From Clostridium manihotivorum (GTDB lineage Bacteria; Bacillota; Clostridia; Clostridiales; Clostridiaceae), in NCBI RefSeq assembly GCF_004015185.1, contig NZ_CP025746.1, positions 5,349,776-5,413,775 on the forward strand: a DNA stretch of 64,000 nucleotides, read 5' to 3'. Positions within the stretch are counted from its first letter, which is position 1. The number at the start of each line of letters is the position of its first letter. A program made the position numbers and the translations under genes. This document shows positions 50,844-61,495 of the stretch, in pieces. The notes under the pieces were generated by a model. It searched no databases, was not told the DNA's origin, and saw nothing but the letters and a program-made list of their open reading frames with translations.

Positions 50844-52097
50844 TTACTTATCGCTTAAAAGCTTATCTAAGTAAACTGACTTCATCTGCTTACTTGCCAT
50901 AGCCCTCTTAATCGGTGGTAGCTTTAAAATAGACGAAAAAACAGCTGCCATAGCTCTATGACTAAAAAGTGCTTTATTATCAAAGATAAGTTCTTGAAGC
51001 TGACCCTTCTCAATAGCTTGAAGAACAATCCTATGAGTAGTACTAGCAGGTGTTATTATCTCCTTTTCCCTATGTTTAAGATATATGGCTTTCTTTGGAC
51101 AATTTCTAACACATACTCCACAACCAAGACATATTCCCTCATCTACCACAGCTTTCTTAGTTAAAGGATCAAGCTTCATAGCTTCAATCGGACATGCTTT
51201 TGAGCACTTTCCACAGCCTACACAGCTTTCCTCTACTACCTTAGGAAGAAAAGCTGTAGTTTGTATAGGTGCCATATATCCAAATTTCTTCACAGCCAGC
51301 ATGCCTTCACAGCAGCAACCACAACAATTGCACATGAACACCGAACCGTTTCTAACATTTTCCCCACACTGTACCAGATTGTAATCGTAGGCCATGTTTA
51401 ATATATCTAAGCCTTCAGAAGCATCTATTTTTCTTGCATAACCATGCTTACTTAATGTATGTGCTGTATTGCCAAGAGTTATGCAGGTTTCCATAGGAGC
51501 ATCACAATTTTTTCCTAGATGCTGCATCTTATGTCTGCAAAAACACATACTAACAGCAATATGCTTTGCTTCTTTTATAACGTTGCTTGCTCTGTCATAG
51601 TCCATTATCTCAAGTTCATTCTGCCTAGATAGCACTCCTTCTTGAACGAATACCTTTCCAAATCTAGTTTCAGTACCTAAGAATAAATCCTTAATAAAAT
51701 CCTCTTCTACATTCAGGTATTGAAAATAAAGCTCAGATAAAGTTTTTTGATCTATATCATCCCTAGTCCTCATAAGAGAAAATTCAAAAAAGCCTATCAT
51801 AGGAGGTGGTAAACAATATTCTTTTTTACCATCAAGATCAATATCCATCAAAATAGCCTTGGATGCCAGTTTTTGTAAAATATTTTCTGTCTCCACTTCA
51901 TCTTTCTTCCATATGCTACTTGCAGCCTTAACTGTAAAGGGCTTAATAGGAAGCATAGCCACTAGCTCAGCCTCTTTTTCAGTGAAAAGCATACTTAATA
52001 TTTTGTACAATGTCTTTGAAGGCGGTGCCCCTTGAGGAAATCTATTAATTCTTTCCTCTAGCATCTTGTAAGCGTTTTTATTTGAAATATGGGACAT
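50844..52097 (-). CDS. 4Fe-4S dicluster protein with N-terminal winged-helix-like region
   Basis: A 417-residue cytoplasmic protein. The first 110 residues look helical and DNA-binding-like (LFTEKEAELVAMLPIKPFTV). A cysteine-rich middle (about 185-260: MCFCRHK, CDAPMETC, VFMCNCCGCCCEG) may hold a further metal site. Two classical ferredoxin motifs follow at about 292-345 (CVGCGKCSKACP and CLGCGVCVRNCP). Proteins of this layout are frequent in clostridia as uncharacterised electron carriers or redox sensors. I do not assign a reaction. Confidence 0.8.
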   Translation of the reverse strand: MSHISNKNAYKMLEERINRFPQGAPPSKTLYKILSMLFTEKEAELVAMLPIKPFTVKAASSIWKKDEVETENILQKLASKAILMDIDLDGKKEYCLPPPMIGFFEFSLMRTRDDIDQKTLSELYFQYLNVEEDFIKDLFLGTETRFGKVFVQEGVLSRQNELEIMDYDRASNVIKEAKHIAVSMCFCRHKMQHLGKNCDAPMETCITLGNTAHTLSKHGYARKIDASEGLDILNMAYDYNLVQCGENVRNGSVFMCNCCGCCCEGMLAVKKFGYMAPIQTTAFLPKVVEESCVGCGKCSKACPIEAMKLDPLTKKAVVDEGICLGCGVCVRNCPKKAIYLKHREKEIITPASTTHRIVLQAIEKGQLQELIFDNKALFSHRAMAAVFSSILKLPPIKRAMASKQMKSVYLDKLLSDK

Positions 52098-52156
52098 ATA
52101 TTCACAACCTTTCTATATATGTTTTAATTTTACATTTGCTATTGATGTAAGTCAAA

Positions 52157-52194
52157 GAAAAAAGGCATATATAACTTTAAATTTATATATGCCT
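52157..52194 (-). terminator. terminator of the cohesin-protein gene
   Basis: On the minus strand AGGCATATATAAA pairs with TTATATATGCCT and is followed by TTTTTT. It lies 18 bases after the stop codon. Confidence 0.8.
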
Positions 52195-52211
52195 AAGTTC
52201 TATTTAATTAA

Positions 52212-54317
52212 TTATTTTCTCATACTCTTTATTTTGTTAGAGTATAACATAACTCCGCCAGCTAATATTATGAATATACCTAATATAGCATAATCTCTAG
52301 TAGAAACTCCACCAGTCTTAGGTAGGTCGGATGTATTGCTAGTGGTATTATTTGATCCAGCATTTGTATTGCTTGATCCAGTAGTTGTGTTTCCTGCCCC
52401 AGTAGTTGTATTGCTTGATCCTGTAGTTGCGTTTCCTGATCCGGTAGTTGTATTGTTTGAAGTAGGTTTTTGATCAAGTCCTTTAGCGCTAACTAATGTA
52501 AAGGAACTGAACTTATTAATAGTAAATTCAAGACCAAGTTTATCACCATTCTTATAAGAAAGAACTTTTCCTTTTATTAATTCTTTTGTTCCATCATGGT
52601 GTTCTACATAAACCGCAAGATTATTTAGTATATCTTTACTATCTTTTGTTATTGAATCTGGCAATGGAAGCACTAAAGTCACTGTACGGTTCTCCATATT
52701 TGTTTCTATAGTCATTGGTCTTCCTATAACTTCTACAGTACTATTGCTTGCATATTTCTTGATTTCTGAAGCATCTTGTAACCTATCTTGTACAGATTTT
52801 ATTTCAGAAGCTTGCTTTATTGGAACAATTCTAAAATAAAGATCGTCATTGAAGTTAGTCAAGGAACTGCTTGGAACTAAGATTCTACCATTTTCTGTGT
52901 ATACTTCAAGGTCAAGCTTATTCTTTAATATTTCAGTTAAAGCTTCTTTTGGTGCACCAACATATACTTCTGAAACTTTATCATCGCTGTCTGGAACTGA
53001 AAGACGTACATTAGTATATCCATTTTCCAATGCCTTTTTTGCAGCTTCCTTTGCATTGTCTTCAGTTATATTAACATTGTCTTTAACAACTCCGTCTGAA
53101 GTTGTTGTTCTAGTAATAGTTGTCTTAGTAACAGATGAACCATTAGCTATATTTCCAGTTTCAACATCAGCATTTATTACTTCTTTCTTAATGTCTGATT
53201 TGTTTACTACTAAAACATATTCTCTCTTAGTATTCTTATCTTGAGCGGTAACTAGTATTTTAATAGTATTTACTCCAGTATTTAATGCTATAGCATCCTG
53301 TGAAGCCTTACCATTGATAGTAACATTAGCAAGACTATCATCAAGTACAGGTTTTACAACAATACTTGAAACATTGTTATCTACATCAACGCTATACTTT
53401 AAAGTAGCTGAATTAAATATTGGGCTTAAGGTACCTTGATTTATAGTTAGTGTCTTCAAATTAGCATTTGTTGATGGATTATTTTTTATAACATTAAGCT
53501 TAAAGTCTTTAGTTTCCTTAATATTATTTTTTGTTAAGGTAGCTGTAAGAGTTACTGAGGCATCTCCGCTAGCATAAGTTGGTCTTACAACTTTTCCTGC
53601 TTCACTTATTACATCAGCTTTACTAGAGGACCAGCTTACTGTAACACCATTAGATCCTGTAGTTGGAAGTGTTATATCCTTACTTACACTGCTAGAACTA
53701 TCACCATAAGCATATCCTATCTGTAATGCATTTTTTGCTTCATCTACTAATTGAGTATCACTCTTTACTACAGTAACCTTACCTTCTGTTACCTCAGTAC
53801 CTAATCCTTTTCCTAATGCATCAGTAAAAAGCAGGTTATTTGGAGAGCTCTCATCTATAGTAAGAGCTTTGTCTCCAAGATTGTTCGATTTAATTTTTAG
53901 TTTTACTGCATAAAGTTCTGCTGCACTGTTTATAGTCTTATCTCCAGCAGTAGTATCTATCCATGCTGCTTTCAAGTATCCCGAAGTGTTATCAAAGTTT
54001 GACCAAAAGCTTGAGCTTTCACCATACTTATTAGTAATATCCATAACTTCAAAAGTAGCTGGATCATAGTTAATCTGCATACCATAAGATGCTACTCCAC
54101 TTCCTGGCTTACCTATACTTATAGGAACTTCAACTACATCGCCAACAGACCCTTGTACATTTCCTATGTTTACTGCAAATTTACTACTTGTCATTGTATT
54201 TATCAAAGCTTGAACAGCTTTAGCTTTAATTCCGAAAAAAGAAACTAATCCGATGACCATTATTAAGCTAAAGCAAATACCTAGTGCTTTTCTAAAGGAC
54301 TTCGATCTATAATTCAT
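52212..54317 (-). CDS. sortase-anchored single-cohesin surface protein (LPKTG)
   Basis: A 701-residue protein with a signal peptide (1-34, cleavage near KAKA). A cohesin domain fills about 47-184: FAVNIGNVQGSVGDVVEVPI, YGMQINYDPATFEV and the closing EGKVTV strand. Then come a bacterial Ig-like domain (about 188-282), a cadherin-like sandwich (about 287-372, LKTLTINQGTLSPIF), a mixed region to about 620, a Thr/Gly/Ser/Asn-rich spacer, and LPKTG with helix and KSMRK tail. AGGAGG precedes the ATG. It starts 35 bases after the dockerin protein gene ends. I infer that it tethers dockerin-bearing proteins to the cell wall. Confidence 0.92.
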   Translation of the reverse strand: MNYRSKSFRKALGICFSLIMVIGLVSFFGIKAKAVQALINTMTSSKFAVNIGNVQGSVGDVVEVPISIGKPGSGVASYGMQINYDPATFEVMDITNKYGESSSFWSNFDNTSGYLKAAWIDTTAGDKTINSAAELYAVKLKIKSNNLGDKALTIDESSPNNLLFTDALGKGLGTEVTEGKVTVVKSDTQLVDEAKNALQIGYAYGDSSSSVSKDITLPTTGSNGVTVSWSSSKADVISEAGKVVRPTYASGDASVTLTATLTKNNIKETKDFKLNVIKNNPSTNANLKTLTINQGTLSPIFNSATLKYSVDVDNNVSSIVVKPVLDDSLANVTINGKASQDAIALNTGVNTIKILVTAQDKNTKREYVLVVNKSDIKKEVINADVETGNIANGSSVTKTTITRTTTSDGVVKDNVNITEDNAKEAAKKALENGYTNVRLSVPDSDDKVSEVYVGAPKEALTEILKNKLDLEVYTENGRILVPSSSLTNFNDDLYFRIVPIKQASEIKSVQDRLQDASEIKKYASNSTVEVIGRPMTIETNMENRTVTLVLPLPDSITKDSKDILNNLAVYVEHHDGTKELIKGKVLSYKNGDKLGLEFTINKFSSFTLVSAKGLDQKPTSNNTTTGSGNATTGSSNTTTGAGNTTTGSSNTNAGSNNTTSNTSDLPKTGGVSTRDYAILGIFIILAGGVMLYSNKIKSMRK

Positions 54318-54352
54318 TTTTTTATCCTCCTAAGTTATGTTATAAACCTCTA

Positions 54353-57300
54353 TTAATATATAGAATGGCTTCCAATATATTGGTATATATTTTGGTTGTA
54401 AACATCCCATTCCTTTGAATAATAGACGTTATATCCACCGATGATGCCCTTCTTTCTTACCACAGTATTGCCATCTGCAACTATTGGCTTGCTTCCAACA
54501 AAATTAGGATCACCAAGCACATCCACTATTTGTCCGCTCTTTTTCAAAACTATGGCGTTTGTAGTTGCTCCGAATATATTAAGCTCTTCGTTATAGTATG
54601 TAGCATTGCTTATATCAAATAAGTCATAGAAATTAGTATTAATTGCTATGTTTACCATTCCGTTATAGGCTGAAACTGGTGAAGTTACTACACGCATTTT
54701 ATTTGTTGATGGAACCCATTGATACACTTCTAGAGTATATGGTGTATTATTAGGATCTGGATAATTAATTCCAGTATTATTATATATTTCAATAGCTACT
54801 CTATCATTAGGGCCTTGCAGATATTCAGATATAAACATACCAGCAACCTGTGGTCTTTGCTTAATCATTGAATCAGTTAGGGTTATATCTGACCAAGCTT
54901 TTATTCTGTTGTAATTATCCACAGACACAGCATATATATGCTGACCGCTAGTAACAGGAAGGTTAGTAGTACTTCCTAATATATTAGTGTAGACTGAAGC
55001 TGAATCATTAGCATTAGGTCTAGTATACTGACCAGCAGCTCCTACTACATACTTTATTGTTCCAGCAGGCAGAGCCGAAGCTTTAGTATTGTCCACAACA
55101 TCTCCTGGGCCAAATGTAAGTCCAGCTACATTAGGTGCCTGACCTTCTATTTCTGCTTTTATAGGCATAGGCTTCGTAGTTATATCCTGTCCACTTTCTA
55201 ATCCACTTCCCTTTACTGTAATGCTAAAGTTATTATAATCTGTATCAAAGTCAGCTCCTGAATTATCTAACAGAACCATATATGAATTAATATCATACGG
55301 AACAACTGCAACAAGCTCTACACCTGCAGGTGCATTGTTAAGTGTGAAGTCTTGTTCCGATACAGTATCTTTGAACTTATCTCCATTTATAGCAACCACT
55401 ATAGTTGCTCCTGATAAAGAACTTTCTGTAAGTTCGCCACCACCAAATACTGAAGCATTTAAGTTTCTTGTTGATATTTTAAATACTGCCGCATCGTTTT
55501 TAGCAGATTCATTACCTGCTTCATCAGTAGCAGTTATAACATAGTTATATTTGCCTTCTGGTAGATCTCCTATGTTATTAGCTGATACAGAGCCATCTTG
55601 CGTACTAACACCAAGGGTTATAGGGCTTTGTAGCTCGTCCGCATCAATCTTGCCATCACCATTTGCATCATTCCATAAATAGGCTTTAACAGTAGCTCCA
55701 CCTTCTGAGATTGCTCCTGCTACTCCAGAAATACTGTCTTGTGTAGGAGCATCATTATTTATAAAGTTGAATTTACTTATGTCTACTGAAGGGGCTGTTG
55801 TATCAGGAATTATTACCTTAGCGCTTGCTGAGCTTAAAACTGCTTTACCAGTTTCTTGTCCACTTGCAGCTAAAGGAGTAACCTGGAAGAATATGTACTT
55901 ATCTCCATCTTCAGCAGCTAATGTATACTGCTTTGAAGTAGCTCCACTTATTAGGACCTTGTCGCTACCATCTGCATTTGAGGCTCTATACCACTTGTAA
56001 ACTGAAGTTCCTTCTGCATCATTTTCATCATCAGCATAGTTATAGCTTGCTGAAAGAGTTTCTCCAATTCTTGCTGTTCCAGTTAATGTAACAGCACTAG
56101 CTGATGGAGCATCATTTGAATTAGTTATTGTTAAATCTTGACTAGTTATAAACTTATTACTTTCTACAGCACTTGCTTTTACATCTACTAAAGCATCACT
56201 AATAGTTGCATCAAAATCTGTTCCATCAAAACCTAATGTTATTTCTACTGAACTCTCATCTATAAAGGAAATGTTCTTTATGCTAGTTCCAGCTGGTGCA
56301 TTTCTTAAATCAAAATCAGATGAAGCTGCTGTTTGCTTAAAAGAATCTCCTCTCAAAGTTAAAGTTAAAATAGCTCCTTCTAGATTATTCTCTTCTACAG
56401 CTCCTCTATTTGAAACAGCTACATTTAAGTTTCTTATAGCAAAGCTTAGAACAGAACTTTCATTCTTAGATGATTCATTGCCTGCAGCATCTGTTGCCGT
56501 TATTACGTACTTATACTTTCCTGGAGTTAATTCTCCTATACTAGCTGGCAATACTGATCCATCAGCCAAACTAGTGCCTAAATTTATAGGACTTAGTAGC
56601 TCTAGGCTATCAATCTTATTGTCATTATTAATATCAACCCATGGATAAGCCTTAACTGTTGCTCCACCTTCGGATATAGCATTAGCTATTCCTGAAACGG
56701 CGTCAGAAAAAGGAGTATTATCTGTAAATACAAACTTGCTTGTATCTACGGTTGGCGCAGTTGTATCTGGTATTATAATCTTTTCACTGGCAGAACTTAT
56801 AACTGTTCTTCCAGTTGTTCCTCCACTTACTGCTACTGGAGTAGCTTCGAAGAATAAATACTTATCTCCATCTTCTGATGTTAATGTATATTGGCTAGCT
56901 TCAGCACCGCTTATTAATACCTTATCGGAACCATCTTCCTTTGAACCTCTATACCACTTAAATACTGAAGCTCCTTCTGCATCATTTTCATCGTCAGAAT
57001 ACTTATAGCTTGCAGTTAAGGTTTCTCCAACCTTTGCTGTTCCTGTAACTTTAACGTCACTTACTACTGGAGCATCATTAGAATTCTTTATTATTTGGTT
57101 GTCAGTTAATATAGCCTGTCCACTAACAACTGCAGTTGCTTTTACTTCTAAAGCAAAATTATTAATAACTGCATCAAAATCAGTACCATCAAAGGCTAAA
57201 GTTACATTTACATTTCCTTCATCGATAAATGAAACATTTTTAACAGTCAATCCTGCTGGGCCGTTCTTTAACACTATATCTGATGAAGCTATAGTATTCT

Positions 57301-57480
57301 TAAAAGAATCTCCTTTTAGCTTTAAGGTTATTGAAGCATCATTCACATTATTTTCTTCTAGTAAGTTTCTGTTAGAAAGACTAGCTTCTAATGCTCTAAT
57401 CGCAACATTTAAAACAGAAGCTTCGTTTTTAGCTGATTCATTTCCTGCTGCATCCGTTGCAGTAACAACATATTTACTAT
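54353..57480 (-). pseudogene. C-terminal part of the broken dockerin/lamin-tail surface protein
   Basis: About 1040 codons are open up to the insertion junction near 57480; the first internal Met (57346) has no good site, so the fragment is probably silent. It holds two and a half copies of a roughly 290-residue module with FKWYR, ISGA...QYTL.EDGDKY.FF, IIPDTTAP.VD and ISEGGATVKAY signatures, ending YVITATDAAGNES. The last 200 residues resemble a lamin-tail domain (MFISEYLQGPNDRVAIEIYN, then VLKKSGQIVDVLGD). It is in the same orientation as, and continues, the fragment at 59754-60692. Confidence 0.85.
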
Positions 57481-57495
57481 AATAGTGCGTTTTTA

Positions 57496-57508
57496 CTTAA
57501 ATAATTTT
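57496..57508. repeat. 13-bp direct repeat at the left edge of the IS30-like element
   Basis: CTTAAATAATTTT occurs here and at 58723-58735, exactly flanking the element's inverted ends. Confidence 0.7.
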
Positions 57509-58722
57509 GACCTGTTGTAAAATGAAATTGAACTAATAAAAAAATCCATAGTGGATTATTCTGTGTTATGATTTAATTGCCAAACCAAAACATACACGGA
57601 GGATAATCACTATGGACTATCAAAATAATAACACAGAATCACGTAAAAATAAACATTTGAATTTTAAAGAGCGTATGATTATCCAGCTTCGTATAAAAGA
57701 TGGCCATTCAGCTTATAGGATAGCAAAGGAACTAGGTAGACCAATCAACACTGTTTTAAATGAAATTCGTCGTGGAACTACCATTCAAATTAAGCAAGGA
57801 AAGCACATTGAAATATACCTTGCCGATACTGGCGAAGCCGTATATAAAAAGAATCGCATAAACTGCTGCAGTACTTTTAAACGCTTAAAATGCAGTGAAT
57901 TTATCAAGTATACTGTGGATAAAATTAAAAATGCTTCATGGTCACCAGATGCTTGTGTTGGTAGAGCTATCGCTAACGGTAGTTTTGAGCGATCTCAAAT
58001 GGTCTGCACAAAAACATTGTATAACTATATAGATCTTGGCTTATTAGATGTAAAAAATACTGATTTACCAATAAAGCTACGTAGAAATACAAAGCCTGCT
58101 AGGGTTAAAAAGCACAAGAAGAAACTTGGTTCTAGCATATCAGATCGCCCAGTAGAGATAAACACTCGTAATGAGTTTGGTCATTGGGAAATAGATACTG
58201 TTATTGGCGAAAAATCCAATAATGATAACGCACTTCTTACAATAGTTGAACGTAAAACTAGATATGCTATGGTTGTAAACATTAAATGCTAAAACCGCTG
58301 AAGCTGTTACTGATGCTCTAAATAGAGTACGCAGTTTATTTGGCGACCAGTTTAGCCAAGTTTTTAAAACTATAACTGGTGATAATGGTTCAGAATTTGC
58401 TAACTTATCCACACTTGAAAATGAAACTGATACAAAGGTATATTTTACTCATCCATACTCATCTTTTGAAAAAGGTACTAATGAGCGTCATAATGGTCTG
58501 ATACGTCGTTTTATCCCGAAGGGTAACCGTATTTCAAACTATACTTCTGATGAAATTGCTTTCATAGAAGAATGGATGAATACTCTTCCTAGGAGAATAC
58601 TTAACTACAAAACTCCTGAGGAACTGTTTGAATCACACCTGGATCAAATTTATAAACTCTAAGTAAATGCAAGTGTTTATATCATAAATAGAAATTAGTT
58701 CAATTTGTTATTGCAATTAGTC
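57509..58722 (+). mobile_element. IS30-family insertion sequence
   Basis: A 1214-bp element. Its 29-bp imperfect ends start GAC and share the inner AAATTGAACTAAT exactly. A 13-bp direct repeat flanks it. The flanking DNA on both sides belongs to a second, older IS, so this is an IS-in-IS insertion. Confidence 0.82.
57612..58662 (+). pseudogene. IS30-family transposase with a single frameshift
   Basis: The first 226 codons give the N-terminal helix-turn-helix (NFKERMIIQLRIKDGHSAYRIAKELGRPI split by the usual turn) and the first catalytic Asp in HWEIDTVIG, then stop after VNIKC. The remainder continues in the next frame from about 58285 to 58662 with ITGDNGSEF (second Asp) and FEKGTNERHNGLIRRF (Glu). 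Removing one base near 58285 would restore AKTAEAV and the full protein. It is either a recent inactivating mutation or a sequencing error. Confidence 0.88.
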
Positions 58723-58735
58723 CTTAAATAATTTT
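58723..58735. repeat. 13-bp direct repeat at the right edge of the IS30-like element
   Basis: CTTAAATAATTTT, identical to 57496-57508. Confidence 0.7.
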
Positions 58736-59760
58736 ACAGTTAAATAACCAAAAGATTAACTAAGCTATTTTTAATGTTTTAAAAATTTCTTCTAGTGACT
58801 TTCCGGTAGCGGCAGCTTCGTAGATATATGTTATTTTAGATTTTATTAGAGCTTTCTTGGCTGATTTATATCCAGTATTAAAGTGATATGATTCATTAGA
58901 GTATAATTTGCAGTAAGTATAATTTATAGTCATTATTGCAAGATATCTATTGATACTCTTTTCACTTCTTACTTGATATCCGTCTAGTCCTAAGTAAGTT
59001 TTACAATCTCTAAAAAATGGCTCAATCGCCCATCGGTCAGTATATTGAGTTAAAATATCTAAGGGAACTAAAGAGTTATCCAATGCTATAAATGTTTTTA
59101 GTGAACCGTCTTTATGGAAGGAATCTTTAGGATAGCTTAAAATAATGGTAACATTTTTCTATCCTTCAAATCTCCAATATAGCTATAAATATAGTATTCT
59201 TGATCTTTAACTGTGACAAGGTCAAAGTCATCTATATCGAGTGTTGTTGCAAATTTATGAAGTTTTACTCCGAGCCTTTCATGTCCTTTAGGATAAATTA
59301 CTCTATTAGTTTTTATAGCTCCTATGTAGCTGTAACCAGCTTTTTCGGAACTATTAAAAATAGCTTTACAACTATACCAACTATCACACAACACATAGCC
59401 TTTATTTTCAGGTTTAGGTAGTGATTCAACTAACTTTTGAGTTAGTTCTATTTTACTCATAAAATCCTTATCGTAAATGTCTATTGAATAAGGAAGTACC
59501 AAACCATCACAAGAAAGCAATGAAACTAAAATTTGATGACCGTACACTGTTTTACCTTTGAGATGAGAATTATGAAAAGAACATTTTTCAATAATATTTT
59601 TAGCCTTTGACGAGGGCTTAGTTTTTTCAGAAATAGTATCATCTATGATAAAGTATATTGGTTTGTTAGTTTCTTTAGATTTGCTCCAAATTAATTCTAC
59701 AACTAATTTTTTTAAGGCTTTAATTAAAAAATCTTCATTCCATGAACTGCTTGCTAGAAA
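58736..59760 (-). mobile_element. remnant of an IS701/IS4-like element
   Basis: This is the region between the IS30 copy and the dockerin-protein fragment. It is almost entirely transposase remnant. The left part of the same element continues beyond the IS30 copy to about 57481. The right end, with the transposase N-terminus, is missing. Confidence 0.65.
58760..59760 (-). pseudogene. DDE transposase remnant (IS701/IS4-like), N-terminally truncated and frameshifted
   Basis: The preserved chain begins HRTSITRFLASSSWNED, fused to the host gene, and runs through FIIDDTISEK (Asp), GYVLCDSWYSCK (Asp) and, after a one-base frameshift near 59130, the C-terminal part DRWAIEPFFRDCKTYLGLDGYQ (Glu). It ends TLKIA at 58760. 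The first 60-80 residues typical of such transposases are absent, so the junction near 59760 is a deletion, not a clean IS end. Confidence 0.8.
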
Positions 59761-60692
59761 TCTAGTAATACTGGTTCGATGCCTTTGCGAATTGAAAGAC
59801 CAGTTGTAGCACTTGGAGTAACTTCAAAGAATATGTACTTATCTCCATCCTCTGCCCCTAAAGTATATTGCTTAGATGTAGCTCCATTTATTAACGCCTT
59901 ATCAGAGCCATCTGCTTTAGTAGCTCTATACCACTTAAAGGTTGATGTGCCTTCTAAATCGCTATCAACATCAATAAAGCTATAGTTTCCACTTAAAGTT
60001 TGCCCAACTGTTGTATTTCCATTTATGTATACCTTGGTAGCTATAGGAGCATCATTTATATTTCTTATGCTAACTGCTGAGTTCGAGAATATACCACTAT
60101 TAGGCTTTCCTAAATAAGTATTCATAATCACATCTGCATCAGCATTTGTTATCTTTCCATCTTCATTTAGATCCATACGGCTCTTATCTGCATCGGTTGG
60201 AATATCCTTACCACTAGTAACACGGTATATCAATAATGCATCTGCTGTATTGATAAAGCCATCCCCATTTAAATCACCTAATTTATTCAGCTTAACTTCA
60301 AATTTATCTACTAATGTTGATTTTTCATCTGACGCTGTAACAGTGATTATGGCAATACCTATAGACTTGATATTAAGCGTTAAAGTACTTCCATTAACAT
60401 TTGGAGTAATTATATTACTATCACTTGACAATGCAGTTATAACAAGCTTGCTGCTATCAAGCATATTAAAATGCTGAGATAAATCTATTGTTATAGTTGA
60501 ACCTACTACATTAGCACTAGGTTGCATCCAAGCAATATCCTGTGATATTGCTATACTTTTCTTAGGAATTATGGTGTCAGCCTTTACCTCTTTCATGTAT
60601 AAAGTAGAGGTGTCAGCCAATATAGAACAGGAAATCAAAATAGATTTCTTAATATTAGAAGAATATCTAAAGTTGCCAAATTTATTGCTCAT
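59754..60692 (-). pseudogene. N-terminal part of the broken dockerin surface protein
   Basis: 312 codons are open, the last 9 or so (GIEPVLLDF) being read from IS DNA. A basic N-terminus and short hydrophobic stretch (about 14-26) may be a signal peptide. An Ig-like domain (about 60-136) is followed by a type-I-like dockerin at 138-196. Its two calcium loops are GDLNGDGFINTADALLI and MDLNEDGKITNADADVI. After that comes the first wide repeat module (FKWYR...EDGDKYIFFEVTP). AGGAG precedes the ATG. A truncated protein with an intact dockerin could still be secreted. The rest of the gene lies at 54353-57480. Confidence 0.88.
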
Positions 60693-61077
60693 CTTCTCTC
60701 TCCTTTTTTGCGAACATATCTAGTTAATACTATATTATCTTAATAAAGATTATTCAACGAAAATCATTATCAAAATTGGAATTTTCTAAAAATTAATAAT
60801 AAATTCCACACAAAACTCATATATCCATATTATAAATCTATTAACACTAATTCATTAATATGGATATTTTATCTCTAAACAAATATAAACTGCTCCATAT
60901 GAACAAAGCAATTATTTTGACCAATGCCAAAATACCGTTTACAATGTTACTTTATGAAGTAGTTTATCTTACTTATAAATAATATTTCTTATTTAGTTTT
61001 GTATTCTAAATTTATTATACCTATATATATTTCGTATAAATTTTGCACAGCTTTAGTTATATCTATAAAAAGAGTTG
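60693..61077. other. intergenic region upstream of the dockerin gene
   Basis: AT-rich, no gene seen. ATATCCATATTA (60821-60832) and TAATATGGATAT (60856-60867) form a 12-bp inverted repeat whose role is unclear. Confidence 0.45.
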
Positions 61078-61160
61078 CTGAAGCGAACTTCTTCAGTGAG
61101 ATATTTTTGCCCATCTGCCTTCTCTGAACGTATGTGAATAAGTTCTGTCAGGCGAATATT
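61078..61160 (+). repeat. R1 repeat abutting the ABM gene
   Basis: Hairpin CTGAAG...CTTCAG, ATATTTTTGCCCATCTGCC, GAACGTATGTGAATAAGTTC, TGTCAGGCGA. It ends 10 bases from the ABM-domain stop codon and may serve as that gene's terminator. Confidence 0.7.
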
Positions 61161-61170
61161 ATTTATTTTT

Positions 61171-61458
61171 TTACTTAATAGGAATGAATATTGTTTTTTC
61201 CCTTGGACTGAAAAAATATTCTTCAACTGTATTTATCCACTTATTAAAATGTTCTGTCTTTAAATGCCCCTCCATAGCTTCTTCAGATTCATATACCTCA
61301 TATAACAAAAACTTCCCTGTTTCATCTGCAGATTGTAAAAAATCAAAGCTTATTACTCCCTTTTCCTCTAGAGATCCTTTTTGATTTTCTAATGTAGCCT
61401 CTATAAATTTATCTATGTATTCTGGTTTTACATCAAATGTAACACTTTTTACTATCAT
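61171..61458 (-). CDS. ABM-domain putative quinol monooxygenase
   Basis: A 95-residue single ABM (antibiotic biosynthesis monooxygenase) domain, a dimeric alpha/beta barrel. It shows IVKSVTFDVKPEYIDKFIEAT, SFDFLQSADETGKFLLYEVYES and HLKTEHFNKW, the family's standard blocks. Related small proteins (YgiN type) oxidise quinols; others only bind. AAGGAG precedes the ATG. Confidence 0.85.
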   Translation of the reverse strand: MIVKSVTFDVKPEYIDKFIEATLENQKGSLEEKGVISFDFLQSADETGKFLLYEVYESEEAMEGHLKTEHFNKWINTVEEYFFSPREKTIFIPIK

Positions 61459-61495
61459 AACTCTTTCTCCTTTACTAAAAACATATTAATTCTTT

